The notes beneath the pieces were generated by a model that saw nothing but the letters and a program-made list of their open reading frames with translations, had not been told where the DNA came from and ran no database searches. The position numbers and the translations under genes were made by a program. From NCBI GenBank assembly GCA_012267415.1, contig JAAXGN010000034.1:1-49283 (forward strand): DNA of 49,283 bases. The letters run 5' to 3'. This stretch comes from Candidatus Poribacteria bacterium (lineage in GTDB: Bacteria > Poribacteria > WGA-4E > WGA-3G). Numbering within the stretch: position 1 is the first letter of the stretch; each line of letters starts with the position of its first letter. This document shows positions 7,940 through 16,634 of this stretch, in pieces.

Positions 7940-8973
7940 CACATTTTATTAGACTCTATAGGAATTTACTCATTTTAAGTGTGTCTTTTGTATATAGTAT
8001 TTTCATAGTAAATACTGTCATTGCAGAAGAAATAATATATCAACCAAATCAATGGTTACAAGATGGAATATGGATCAGTGATATCAATGGCAGTAAGGAA
8101 CGCAGACTCTATAATCCACCACTTCTCATCAAGGAGCTGTCAATACAAAAAGGTGATCGTTACCTAATTGGTGTTGGTAATGGCACAGATCCAGAAGTTG
8201 GTTCTGATGTATATCTTTTTGACACTAACAATTTGGACAAAGGCCGAAAAAACTTAACTTATGGAAGATATGGTTTTGTTTTAGATGCAGCTATTTCACG
8301 GAACGGCGATGTGGTGTTTTCAAACTCAATTCTTAATCAACACCCAGATGGTATTTATCTTATTCAACAATACGAGGTACATGAACCCATCCCAAATGCA
8401 GAGAAACTTTATAGTGGTCCCGCGGATTATGTAGATTGGGATCCTAATGGGAAGGAAGTTGTTTTTTCTAATAGCGATGGGATCTTTCTACTGGATACAT
8501 TAGCAAGAGAGGTGACTCAAATTCTTGATTACGGAACACGACCCGTATTTTCACCTGATGGGAATAGGTTAGCTTTCATTGTTATTACAGATATCAACAA
8601 TAAAAGGTTAGGTAAAATCGGTATAATTTCTCTTGATCACCCGCAAGAAGTGATAATACTTGACAGAGACACGGAGAAAACGAATGCGCTTCCATATTAT
8701 CTGACGTGGATGCCAGATGGAGATATGATCACTTATGGATTATGTGAAGTTGTACCCTTTGCACCCGGGGATACGAGGAAAAGATGTGAATATTTAAACT
8801 TTGCAGTATCAGTTTCAGATGGTAGCAATCGACCGATTTTTACGAATTTCAAGGGTGGACTCCGAACATGGGAATGGACACGAAAATCATTTTCAGTTGA
8901 ACCTATCGCAAAACTTACCACGAAATGGGGTCAATTAAAACAAAAAACACAGAACGGAGGTACAAATGAATAG
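7936..8973 (+). CDS. Exported TolB/WD40-like beta-propeller protein
   Basis: The start is TTG at 7936, preceded by AAGGAGAAGGA. Residues 1-30 form a signal peptide ending near VNTVIAEE. The body contains repeated blades of the PD40 type, for example VDWDPNGKEVVFSN and PVFSPDGNRLAFIV. The 345-residue length gives about five or six blades. Such proteins are usually periplasmic or cell-surface scaffolds. It overlaps the next, homologous gene by 8 bp, and both end in a similar segment (KLTTKWGQLK here, SLVTTWGKLKEQ there). Ligand or partner unknown. Confidence 0.75.
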   Translation: MTHFIRLYRNLLILSVSFVYSIFIVNTVIAEEIIYQPNQWLQDGIWISDINGSKERRLYNPPLLIKELSIQKGDRYLIGVGNGTDPEVGSDVYLFDTNNLDKGRKNLTYGRYGFVLDAAISRNGDVVFSNSILNQHPDGIYLIQQYEVHEPIPNAEKLYSGPADYVDWDPNGKEVVFSNSDGIFLLDTLAREVTQILDYGTRPVFSPDGNRLAFIVITDINNKRLGKIGIISLDHPQEVIILDRDTEKTNALPYYLTWMPDGDMITYGLCEVVPFAPGDTRKRCEYLNFAVSVSDGSNRPIFTNFKGGLRTWEWTRKSFSVEPIAKLTTKWGQLKQKTQNGGTNE

Positions 8974-10024
8974 CAAATATCTAACCTACGCTTGGTTATG
9001 TTTCTTATTTATGGGTCTATTTCTTCTATTAACACCTCTTTGTGCTGCTCTAACAGGGGAAATTATATTTATGCACCCAATATCCACAAAGGAAATATGG
9101 ATCTCCAACGTGGAAGGCACTAACGCTCAAAAACTGTTCCAAAAAACTCTTACTGATATTCGTCGTATTCAAGATAAATTATCAGTACAAGAAAGAGGAG
9201 ATTATGTTCTCTTAATAGGACCTGGCATAGACGAACGCAAAGTGATTCAAAACAATGACATACTTCTTACAGGAAATTCAATAGATCTTCATCTTTTCAA
9301 CAGGAAGCATAAATTTAGAAATCCAAAAAACTTAACCCTTGGCGCGTTCAAGATGATATTAGATGCTGACATTTCTCAAAATGGAGATGTTGTTTTCTTA
9401 GCAGGCAGGGAAATATATCATATACCACAGGCACAACTTAGCAAGTCATCTCCAGAAAGAGTACTTCTTTTGACCTTAGGTAACACAACGCGGTATATAG
9501 GATATGTAGAATGGTCTCCTGATGGAAAACACATTGCTTTTTCTTCATCAGATGGGTTGTTCTTATTGGATGTCGCGACAAATAATACTTTTCGCATTAC
9601 GGAACAGGAAGCGTATAACCCCATGTTTTCACCTGATGGGAAAAAAATTGCATTTAGTACTTATGTTAAAAAGCCTGATGCAGGTGCGTTAGCTACCAAA
9701 GCAATTGCAGTTGTCCCAGTGCAACCCGATGCAAACATTGAAATTGTGCATATACAAGAAAACTATAGTTTTGATGTAGATTTTTGGTCTCCTGATGGAA
9801 AATATATCGGTTTCTCTTCTCAACCCAACGTAGAAATCAACAACATTGAGATTCTCCAATCGCGCGGTAATTTCGTTATTCCAGCAACCGGCGGTGTGCC
9901 CAAACCCATTTTGCTATCAATGAACAACATCGTTCATTCCCTTGATTTTGTCACAGACAGTGCTTATGCTATTGAACCTGAGGATTCTCTGGTGACGACT
10001 TGGGGGAAATTGAAGGAACAGTAA
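8966..10024 (+). CDS. Exported TolB/WD40-like beta-propeller protein, paralogue of its neighbour
   Basis: The 352-residue protein has a signal peptide (residues 1-30, LFLLLTPLCAALTGE). PD40-type blades follow, such as VEWSPDGKHIAFSSSDG, PMFSPDGKKIAFS and DFWSPDGKYIGFSS. It aligns along its length with the preceding protein (shared ILDADISQNGDVVF-like and SSDGLFLLD-like segments), so the pair arose by tandem duplication. A GGAGG lies just before the ATG, inside the upstream gene. A role in sensing or scaffolding at the cell envelope is likely but not shown. Confidence 0.77.
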   Translation: MNSKYLTYAWLCFLFMGLFLLLTPLCAALTGEIIFMHPISTKEIWISNVEGTNAQKLFQKTLTDIRRIQDKLSVQERGDYVLLIGPGIDERKVIQNNDILLTGNSIDLHLFNRKHKFRNPKNLTLGAFKMILDADISQNGDVVFLAGREIYHIPQAQLSKSSPERVLLLTLGNTTRYIGYVEWSPDGKHIAFSSSDGLFLLDVATNNTFRITEQEAYNPMFSPDGKKIAFSTYVKKPDAGALATKAIAVVPVQPDANIEIVHIQENYSFDVDFWSPDGKYIGFSSQPNVEINNIEILQSRGNFVIPATGGVPKPILLSMNNIVHSLDFVTDSAYAIEPEDSLVTTWGKLKEQ

Positions 10025-10433
10025 CTTTGTTCCATCAAAACACGCGAAATAAAGATGTTTCAACAATGACAAAGGGAGATTTGAAACGCGGTGAAGAATT
10101 ATTATAGTGAAACCTAAAATTATCTTGACACTTCTTGGAACGACGGGCAATGAATTGCTGCGGGCTGGGAAACCCAGCCCCTACGAGCGGGTATATGTAA
10201 GCGAAAAAGTGTATATTTAATTCTAAGTTTTACCATAAATGAGCTTGAGGAAGAACGATCTAAGTCAAAATGAACCAGGACCAAAACTTTACACACCCCT
10301 AACTGACTAACTGACATTACCATAATTTCAGTTGTTCGTAAAATCAATCCTATGATAAACTATAATAGCAATACATCAACCTGAATAAACTGTTACGATT
10401 ACGAACAGAATATTTGATATAAATGGGGAAGTA
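10025..10433. other. Intergenic region upstream of purL
   Basis: No gene seen. It contains an inverted-repeat element (10103-10237) and, nearer purL, a TATAAT at 10361-10366 that could be a -10 box; no good -35 is visible. Confidence 0.5.
10103..10237. mobile_element. TATAGT...TACCATA inverted-repeat element, copy 1
   Basis: It begins TATAGTGAAACCTAAAATT and ends AAGTTTTACCATA, approximate inverted ends shared with elements at 16476, 22626, 28564 and 34889. The centre is a palindrome, GGGCTGGGAAACCCAGCCC followed by CTACG, the same core design seen at 15516 and 40252. Confidence 0.65.
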
Positions 10434-12830
10434 ATGTCCAGCAAGGTTAACGAGTTCCAAATTCTAAATGCGGATGATGACGAGTTGATGCGGATTAGTC
10501 GTGAAGGAACACTGTCACTCAATTTGGATGAGATGCACGCAATTCAGACACACTATGCAAAACTGCAACGCAACCCAACCGATGTAGAACTTGAAACAAT
10601 CGCGCAAACATGGTCTGAACATTGTGTTCACAAAACCTTTAAAAGCATTATTCTCTATACTGAAGATGGTAAGGTAACAGAAAAAATTAACGGTCTCTTT
10701 CCAACCTATATCCAGCGCGCAACTGAGGAAATTAACAAACCCTGGTGTGTCTCGGTGTTCGTAGATAATGCTGGCATCATAGAATTTGATGACATATACA
10801 ATCTTGTCTTCAAGGTAGAAACCCACAACCATCCATCTGCAATTGAACCTTATGGCGGTGCAGGAACAGGTATCGGTGGTGTCATTCGGGATTCCCTCGG
10901 AACAGGTCTCGGTGCTAAACCGATACTCAACACAGATGTGTTCTGTTTCGGACTACCCGATACACACTATGAAGACCTGCCAAAAGGCACACTCCATCCA
11001 AAACGCGTTTTCAAAGGTGTTGTTTCAGGTGTTCGCGACTACGGCAACAGAATGGGAATTCCAACGGCAAATGGTGCCATCCTATTCGATACCCGCTATA
11101 CGGCAAACCCGCTTGTATTCTGTGGTAACGTTGGTCTCATACCAAAAAACCGATGTGACAAATCTGTTGAACCGGGAGATTTAGTCGTTGCTGTCGGTGG
11201 ACGCACCGGACGCGATGGAATCCACGGTGCTACTTTCTCTTCAGCAGAATTGGATGATACCTCTGAAAGCCTCGGCAGTGTTGTCCAAATAGGCAATCCG
11301 ATTATGGAGAAGAAGATCGTTGACGCGCTCCTACAAGCACGCGATCAAAACCTATACCGTTCCATCACAGATTGCGGTGCTGGCGGTTTCTCATCTGCTG
11401 TCGGTGAAATGGGAGAAGATACGGGGGCAGAAGTACACCTGGAGAACGTCCCACTCAAATATGAAGGTTTAGCACCATGGGAAATCTGGTTATCAGAAGC
11501 ACAAGAACGTATGGTCATCGCCGTACCACCTGAAAACATTGAGAAACTCATGCAGATATGTGAAGCTGAGATGGTAGAAGCAACGGTACTCGGCAGTTTC
11601 ACTAACTCTAAACGCTTGCAGGTCTTCTATGAAGGAGAGATCGTCGGGGATTTGGATATGCAGTTCCTCCACAAAGGGTTACCGCAACATGTCAAAAAGG
11701 CGATTTGGACTTCGCCTCAACACCCAGAAATGTCTTCACGAGATGAACAGACAGATGATTACACCGAAGACCTATTACGTCTGCTTGCGTGTCCAAATAT
11801 AGCAAGCAAGGAACATGTTATCAGACAATATGACCATGAAGTACAAGGTGGAATTGTTATCAAACCTCTCGTAGGTACTGAGAATGATGGACCGAGTGAT
11901 GCATGTGTTGTAACACCAATCATTGGTAGTCCGAATGCGGCGATCATATCAAATGGCATCAACCCTAAATACAGTGATGTTGACCCATACATCAGTGCAG
12001 CCGCCGCAATTGATGAAGCACTACGAAACATTGTCGCAGTCGGTGGAACGCTTGAAAAAACCGCACTATTAGACAACTTCTGTTGGGGTAACCCGGATAA
12101 ACCGGATAGACTCGGTGCGTTAGTACGGGCTGCAAAAGCATGCTATGACACTGCTACTGCTTACGGCACGCCATTTATATCTGGTAAAGACAGTCTCTAT
12201 AACGAGTATCGCGATACCACAACAGGTGAACAACGCGCGATACCATCAACGTTACTCATCTCGGCAATCTGTGTCATGCCTGATGTTCGCAAAGCTGTTA
12301 CGATGGATGTCAAAAAACCGGGTAATCTGATTTATGTTGTAGGTCCTACTTACGCTGAATTGGGGGGTTCACACTACTTCAGCATACACCGGTATATCGG
12401 CAACAAGGCACCCATCGTTCGAACCGACGAGGGTAAGTTGACGATGCAAAAACTGAGTGCTGCTATTGACAAAGGTTTTGTCCGATCCTGCCATGACTGT
12501 TCAGAGGGTGGTATCGGTGTGGCAGCAGCAGAAATGGCATTTGCAGGAGGTTACGGTCTCTCACTAAATCTCAATGCAATTCCTACAGGTGAGGATATTA
12601 TGTCTAACGATTTCCTGCTGTTTTCTGAGTCAAATAGTCGTTTTCTCGTTGAAGTTGAACCAGAGAAAAAAACCGACTTTGAAAATCACATGACCGAAGT
12701 ACCAATTGGATGTCTTGGCAGTGTAACAGATAGTCCAGCCTTTACTGTTAATGGTATAGATGGAGAACAGGTCATCAGAACGTCAATTGGAACTCTGAAA
12801 TCGGCGTGGCAGACTCCTTTGCATACATAA
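10434..12830 (+). CDS. purL: Phosphoribosylformylglycinamidine synthase subunit PurL
   Basis: The enzyme converts FGAR plus glutamine-derived ammonia and ATP to FGAM, the fourth step of purine synthesis. Diagnostic segments include TWSEHCVHKTF near residue 60 and the ATP/substrate loop VETHNHPSAIEPYGGAGTG near 130. Later come DCGAGGFSSAVGEMGE, ISGKDSLYNEY and CHDCSEGGIGVAAAEMA in the second half. At 798 residues it is the short PurL type (usually 720-760) that needs separate PurQ and PurS proteins; it lacks the fused N-terminal and glutaminase domains of the 1300-residue form. purQ follows 213 bp downstream; purS is not in the window. Confidence 0.96.
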   Translation: MSSKVNEFQILNADDDELMRISREGTLSLNLDEMHAIQTHYAKLQRNPTDVELETIAQTWSEHCVHKTFKSIILYTEDGKVTEKINGLFPTYIQRATEEINKPWCVSVFVDNAGIIEFDDIYNLVFKVETHNHPSAIEPYGGAGTGIGGVIRDSLGTGLGAKPILNTDVFCFGLPDTHYEDLPKGTLHPKRVFKGVVSGVRDYGNRMGIPTANGAILFDTRYTANPLVFCGNVGLIPKNRCDKSVEPGDLVVAVGGRTGRDGIHGATFSSAELDDTSESLGSVVQIGNPIMEKKIVDALLQARDQNLYRSITDCGAGGFSSAVGEMGEDTGAEVHLENVPLKYEGLAPWEIWLSEAQERMVIAVPPENIEKLMQICEAEMVEATVLGSFTNSKRLQVFYEGEIVGDLDMQFLHKGLPQHVKKAIWTSPQHPEMSSRDEQTDDYTEDLLRLLACPNIASKEHVIRQYDHEVQGGIVIKPLVGTENDGPSDACVVTPIIGSPNAAIISNGINPKYSDVDPYISAAAAIDEALRNIVAVGGTLEKTALLDNFCWGNPDKPDRLGALVRAAKACYDTATAYGTPFISGKDSLYNEYRDTTTGEQRAIPSTLLISAICVMPDVRKAVTMDVKKPGNLIYVVGPTYAELGGSHYFSIHRYIGNKAPIVRTDEGKLTMQKLSAAIDKGFVRSCHDCSEGGIGVAAAEMAFAGGYGLSLNLNAIPTGEDIMSNDFLLFSESNSRFLVEVEPEKKTDFENHMTEVPIGCLGSVTDSPAFTVNGIDGEQVIRTSIGTLKSAWQTPLHT

Positions 12831-12922
12831 CTGACTTTTTAATGCCTGATTATAGTGTCACCCAAAAACATCAGGGTACTTCTTGGTGTACTGTCCAATC
12901 AAAATATGGGATGTCCCCGTTT

Positions 12923-12982
12923 GTAGTAGGGCAATTCATTGCCCGTTTCTGCGGGAGAACGGGCAATGAATTGCCCTACTAC
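12923..12982. repeat. Perfect 25-bp-arm hairpin between purL and purQ
   Basis: Arm 12923-12947 is an exact reverse complement of 12958-12982 with a 10-nt loop. The sequence resembles the GGGCAATGAATTGC stretch of the element at 10103-10237, so it is a dispersed palindrome. In the transcript it would form a very stable stem upstream of the purQ ribosome binding site. Confidence 0.85.
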
Positions 12983-13043
12983 GAACGGTCGTTCGTTAGC
13001 GGTAAAGTCTCAATTTAATTCTATATCATTTTAGGAGGATAAT

Positions 13044-13853
13044 ATGAAACCCAACGTTCTTGTCCTTCGGACGGCGGGGACAAACTGTGATGTTGAAACT
13101 GATGTTGCATTTCAACTTGCTGGTGCGGATACATCATTAGTGCATATTCAGAATCTTATTTCAGGCAAGGTCAATCTTTCCACATTTCATATACTCGCTA
13201 TTCCAGGCGGTTTCTCTTATGGAGATGATATTGCAGCGGGGATACTACTTGCCGTTGAGATGAAACACAAAATCAGATCCGCTTTAGAGCAGTTTGTTGA
13301 TGATGGCAAGCTGATCATTGGGATATGCAACGGGTTTCAAGTGCTTGTGCGGACAGGTCTACTACCTGGTGTAGAGCATACCAACAACGGTAATTCTGAA
13401 ATCCCACAACGTGCCACTTTAGCAATGAATACATCGGCAAAGTTCGAATGCCGGTGGGTTGAATTGGAAACGCAACAGAGTTCTTGTGTATTTACAAGAG
13501 GGATCAAGTCACACCTATATCTCCCCGTAGCACATGCTGAGGGTAGATTTACTGCACCGTCGGATGTGTTAGCGGAATTGGAAACACACAATCAAATTGT
13601 ATTCAGATATGATAAGTCTTCTAAGTATCCTTCCGACAATAATAATTATCCGAACAATCCGAACGGTTCTGATGCTGATATTGCAGGGATTTGTGATAGG
13701 ACAGGTAGGATATTCGGTTTAATGCCGCATCCTGAAAGGTTTCTGACAAAGTGGAATCACCCACGTTGGACTCGAGAAGACTTACCCGATGAAGGGGATG
13801 GTGTTGCTATTTTCAGAAACGCTGTTGACTATGTGACTGCGACCTTTGTCTGA
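13044..13853 (+). CDS. purQ: Phosphoribosylformylglycinamidine synthase glutaminase subunit PurQ
   Basis: This 269-residue class I glutamine amidotransferase supplies ammonia to PurL. The N-terminal motif is VLRTAGTNCD and the oxyanion region is IPGGFSYGDD. The nucleophile is C95 in IIGICNGFQV, and the His/Glu pair is H229 and E231 in LMPHPER. All catalytic residues are present. A strong TTAGGAGGATAAT ribosome site precedes the ATG. A low-complexity Asn-rich insertion (residues 198-207) sits before the last motif. It is separated from purL by a strong palindrome. Its stop lies only 6 bp from the stop of the converging membrane-protein gene. Confidence 0.96.
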   Translation: MKPNVLVLRTAGTNCDVETDVAFQLAGADTSLVHIQNLISGKVNLSTFHILAIPGGFSYGDDIAAGILLAVEMKHKIRSALEQFVDDGKLIIGICNGFQVLVRTGLLPGVEHTNNGNSEIPQRATLAMNTSAKFECRWVELETQQSSCVFTRGIKSHLYLPVAHAEGRFTAPSDVLAELETHNQIVFRYDKSSKYPSDNNNYPNNPNGSDADIAGICDRTGRIFGLMPHPERFLTKWNHPRWTREDLPDEGDGVAIFRNAVDYVTATFV

Positions 13854-13859
13854 ATGGTA

Positions 13860-14270
13860 TTAGGCTATCAATCGACTACTTTCATCTGTAGAGAAATTCA
13901 TCAATCCCACAATCGCTAAGATAAATCCAACTGCAGACAAAAACGCACCATATTGAACGTCATCATATATCGGTGCAAGCTCATATTTTCCGGCGAAAAA
14001 AAACAGAACAAAGCAGATGAGACCTACAATACTGCTCAAACTGATGAAGAATTTGTAAACCTTCTCTTTTAAGGTTGAATAAAATGCTATGCTGAGAATT
14101 ATGATAAACCAAGATGCGATGAACATCCATAAGATGAAACCTACATCACTGTGACGTGTTTTTATATTAACCAATTGAACCCCAGTCTCATCTTCTCCCC
14201 AGGGAAGAGCAAAACTAAAAAGTGACAATACCCCACCAGCAAGTGTAATCAGTCTTGAATACTTATTCAT
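13860..14270 (-). CDS. Four-helix membrane protein, member 3 of a tandem paralogous trio
   Basis: The 136-residue protein has four predicted membrane helices. It starts with SRLITLAGGVLSLFSFALPW and ends with the conserved pattern SAVGFILAIVGLMN. Both patterns recur in the next two genes upstream. The start ATG overlaps the preceding stop (ATGA, 4 bp). I do not recognise a named family. The shared loop position and short C-terminal tail suggest one fold that has diverged mainly in the first extracytoplasmic loop. Confidence 0.65.
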   Translation of the reverse strand: MNKYSRLITLAGGVLSLFSFALPWGEDETGVQLVNIKTRHSDVGFILWMFIASWFIIILSIAFYSTLKEKVYKFFISLSSIVGLICFVLFFFAGKYELAPIYDDVQYGAFLSAVGFILAIVGLMNFSTDESSRLIA

Positions 14271-14839
14271 TTTCCATCACCAAATATCCTTGAAACGACG
14301 CTCTCCCTTGGTATGTATATTGCACCGATTAACGCAATAACAAATCCTACAGCAGTTCCAAAACCACTCCATTGTATATTACCTGCTGCTGTATAAGTTG
14401 TATTACCCATGCTGCGTAATCCATTTTCACTCAAGACTGTTGTCAACAACAATGAAAGAATTAAACACAATATCCCGATGATACTGCTGATAATCACTAT
14501 CCGTTTTAATCTCCCAGATGAATTCTTCGCAAGCATGATGACGCTACAAATCAAGATAAGAACGGATTCAATGAGTGCAACGGTGACTAAATTGAAACCT
14601 AAAGCGATTTTGTATCCTGGATATCTATGATGACTATCAGGAATGGGTGTTATGATCGATCCTCTCTCTGTTACTGGATTACTACTCCTAAGTGTTGCAC
14701 CCCCGAGTCTTTGAGTCTTTACATTTGTATCATAACGTCTCTCGAAGCTACCCTTTGTAAATGTAACCCATGACAATGCAAAGCAACACACTGCCAGGGC
14801 TCCACCCATAACTGCAATTAGTCGCGAATGCCGTTTCAC
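14267..14839 (-). CDS. Four-helix membrane protein, member 2 of a tandem paralogous trio
   Basis: The 190-residue protein begins SRLIAVMGGALAVCCFALSW and ends GTAVGFVIALIGAIYIPRES, matching its neighbours at both ends. It has a longer first loop (about 60 residues, basic and Thr/Ser rich), probably outside the membrane. It is translationally coupled to the following gene by a 4-bp overlap. Function unknown. Confidence 0.65.
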   Translation of the reverse strand: MKRHSRLIAVMGGALAVCCFALSWVTFTKGSFERRYDTNVKTQRLGGATLRSSNPVTERGSIITPIPDSHHRYPGYKIALGFNLVTVALIESVLILICSVIMLAKNSSGRLKRIVIISSIIGILCLILSLLLTTVLSENGLRSMGNTTYTAAGNIQWSGFGTAVGFVIALIGAIYIPRESVVSRIFGDGK

Positions 14840-14879
14840 TTCTCATCTCCCTTATGTTTTGTATCGTCGTCATTTACAT

Positions 14880-15353
14880 CTATGTTGCATCCTCATTTAT
14901 TTCTGTAGCGACCCCTGATTGTGGAATGTTCCATGCACCAATGAGTGCAATGATAAACCCAATTGCTGCACCAAAAACACCAAAACTGATTATTGACAAG
15001 TTCTTAAAAATTACATACAGCATTATTAGCAATCCTATACCACTACATATAAGAATTGGTGTTTTGGACTTTGAAGGTGTATTCTGCATCAGCATGTAAA
15101 TACAGATAGCAATAATCGCTATGACAGCGAGCAATGAAAGCGTTATTAAGTTACCTCCACTCGTTGCAAGTTTAAAACCAGTAGCAGTCAGAAAGCCTTC
15201 TAATTTAGGTTGGGGGAAGTTCATTCCTGACATTTGCGGAGAGGTTAAATTTGATTTTAAAGTTGACAAGTCAATTCTTATCCATGTTAGAAAGAAACAA
15301 ATAAAGGTTAATCCGCCGCCAACTAACGGGAGTAAAAGTGGATTCTGTTTCAT
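14880..15353 (-). CDS. Four-helix membrane protein, member 1 of a tandem paralogous trio
   Basis: The 157-residue protein begins LLLPLVGGGLTFICFFLTW and ends GAAIGFIIALIGAWNIPQSG. The four hydrophobic helices and terminal motifs are shared with the next two genes on this strand, so the three genes are tandem duplicates. It is first in the transcript, with 40 bp before the second gene. Function unknown. Confidence 0.65.
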   Translation of the reverse strand: MKQNPLLLPLVGGGLTFICFFLTWIRIDLSTLKSNLTSPQMSGMNFPQPKLEGFLTATGFKLATSGGNLITLSLLAVIAIIAICIYMLMQNTPSKSKTPILICSGIGLLIMLYVIFKNLSIISFGVFGAAIGFIIALIGAWNIPQSGVATEINEDAT

Positions 15354-15661
15354 AACTTATTCCTCCATAAAGTATGTAGCACTAAAACAACTACTGTTCT
15401 GTCAAGTTTATATTTAAGGGAAAATGTCGCGATTCGGAGATCGCTCCTACCAGAAAAGCAATGTCTTGTAGGCGGTGAATGCCTAATGAAAATTAAGTTA
15501 TTAATTGGGTAATACGCGGGCGGGGAAACCCCGCCCCTACGAAACCTTACTCCTACGATGAGTCATATCAGTAGAATTATTGCAAATTCCCACAATTTGA
15601 ATCCTGACAATGGACTAATTGGCAGATGCGATTACTTTAGTGTTAATGTTAGATCCAGTCA
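15354..15661. other. Intergenic region with dispersed repeat
   Basis: No gene seen. Most of the space between 15420 and 15580 is repeat sequence, including the 95-bp repeat listed separately. Short stretches such as CGGAGATCGCTCCTAC are additional small palindromes. Confidence 0.55.
15484..15579. repeat. About 95-bp dispersed repeat, copy A
   Basis: Nearly identical to 40218-40312 apart from a few substitutions and one short indel. The centre is the palindrome GGGCGGGGAAACCCCGCCC followed by CTACGAAACCTTAC. No coding capacity. Confidence 0.85.
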
Positions 15662-16459
15662 TTAGCGCGCACCACATGCCTGCAAACATGCCTGCATGTG
15701 TCCGCGAGATTCAGCAGCAATCGTGCAACACTGCTCCAAACTATACTCTCTTGCACCGATCACTTCAAGGTTAAGAGGTCCCGTATATCCGTTTTCATGC
15801 AAAACACGGATATATCCAACAAGGTCAATATCACCCCTTCCGTTCGCTTGAAGTTCAGGAGTTCCAGGACCACGTTGTGTTCCTTTACAATCCCGAATAT
15901 GCACATGTTTTACCCGTGATACCACCGCGGCGATAGCTTCAACAGGATTCTCACCTGCCCGATGGATATGTGAAGGATCCATGTCAATACCGAATGCTGG
16001 TGATGATATTTCCTCCATTGCGCGTAACGTTGTTGGTGTGTTATAGATACTTGCACCGACATGTGCCTTAACACAAAGTGTCACACCGTAATGTTCCGCG
16101 CGTTCTGAAAATTGTCCGAGAGAATCTATAACCGGTGCCCAAGCGGATTCATCATCTGATGCACCACCAGGACCACAGTTGACAATAGGGATACCTATTT
16201 CAACGGCTGCCTGAAAGGCAAGTTCCATTCTCTCTGGGTCCCTTGAGGGTTGCTCCATCGCTAACAACTCAAGTTCGTATTCTTTAGATAGACGTTTGAT
16301 GTCGTCAGCGAGTTCCTGCCAATTTGCCAAAACAAGATGCTGACTCATGCCATCAATTGCTGACAGTTCAATACCATCGTAACCTGCCATGGCTATGTGC
16401 TTGAAGGCGGTTTCCATATCGTATCCGCCGAAAAGGACAGAATTTGCTCCTAATTTCAA
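15662..16459 (-). CDS. Sugar phosphate isomerase/epimerase-like TIM barrel protein
   Basis: The 265-residue protein belongs to the xylose isomerase-like (AP_endonuc_2) family. It shows GYDGIELSAIDG at the N-terminus, FGIDMDPSHIHRAGENP mid-protein and HVHIRDCKG followed by GRGDIDLVGYIRVLHENGYTGPLNLEVIG. The acidic and His residues in these segments are the usual divalent-metal ligands. It isomerises or epimerises a sugar or polyol; the substrate cannot be told. It lies downstream of a Gfo/Idh oxidoreductase on the same strand, a common partnership in carbohydrate catabolism, though a 175-bp gap with an inverted-repeat element separates them. Confidence 0.85.
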   Translation of the reverse strand: MKLGANSVLFGGYDMETAFKHIAMAGYDGIELSAIDGMSQHLVLANWQELADDIKRLSKEYELELLAMEQPSRDPERMELAFQAAVEIGIPIVNCGPGGASDDESAWAPVIDSLGQFSERAEHYGVTLCVKAHVGASIYNTPTTLRAMEEISSPAFGIDMDPSHIHRAGENPVEAIAAVVSRVKHVHIRDCKGTQRGPGTPELQANGRGDIDLVGYIRVLHENGYTGPLNLEVIGAREYSLEQCCTIAAESRGHMQACLQACGAR

Positions 16460-16475
16460 ATGTATATGCTCCTTT

Positions 16476-16614
16476 TATAGTGAACTTTAGAGTCAATGCC
16501 CGTTAAAATATTGACTGGCTTCACAACGGGCGAGGTTCCCTCGCCCCTACGCTGGGTGTTCTTCGCCATCGGTATATGGGATGAAATGTCTCATTAATTA
16601 TTCACTTTACTATA
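16476..16614. mobile_element. TATAGT...ACTATA inverted-repeat element, copy 2
   Basis: Begins TATAGTGAACTTTAGAG and ends TTATTCACTTTACTATA, with the inner palindrome GGGCGAGGTTCCCTCGCCC and then CTACGCTGGG. The right half is nearly identical to the element at 28564-28687. Confidence 0.75.
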
Positions 16615-16634
16615 TTTTGTTCCTTGAATTCAAC

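Noticed and set aside
12806..13018. ORF overlapping the end of purL
   Set aside because: It reads the dispersed palindrome and an alternative frame of purL; no ribosome site or homologous motif.
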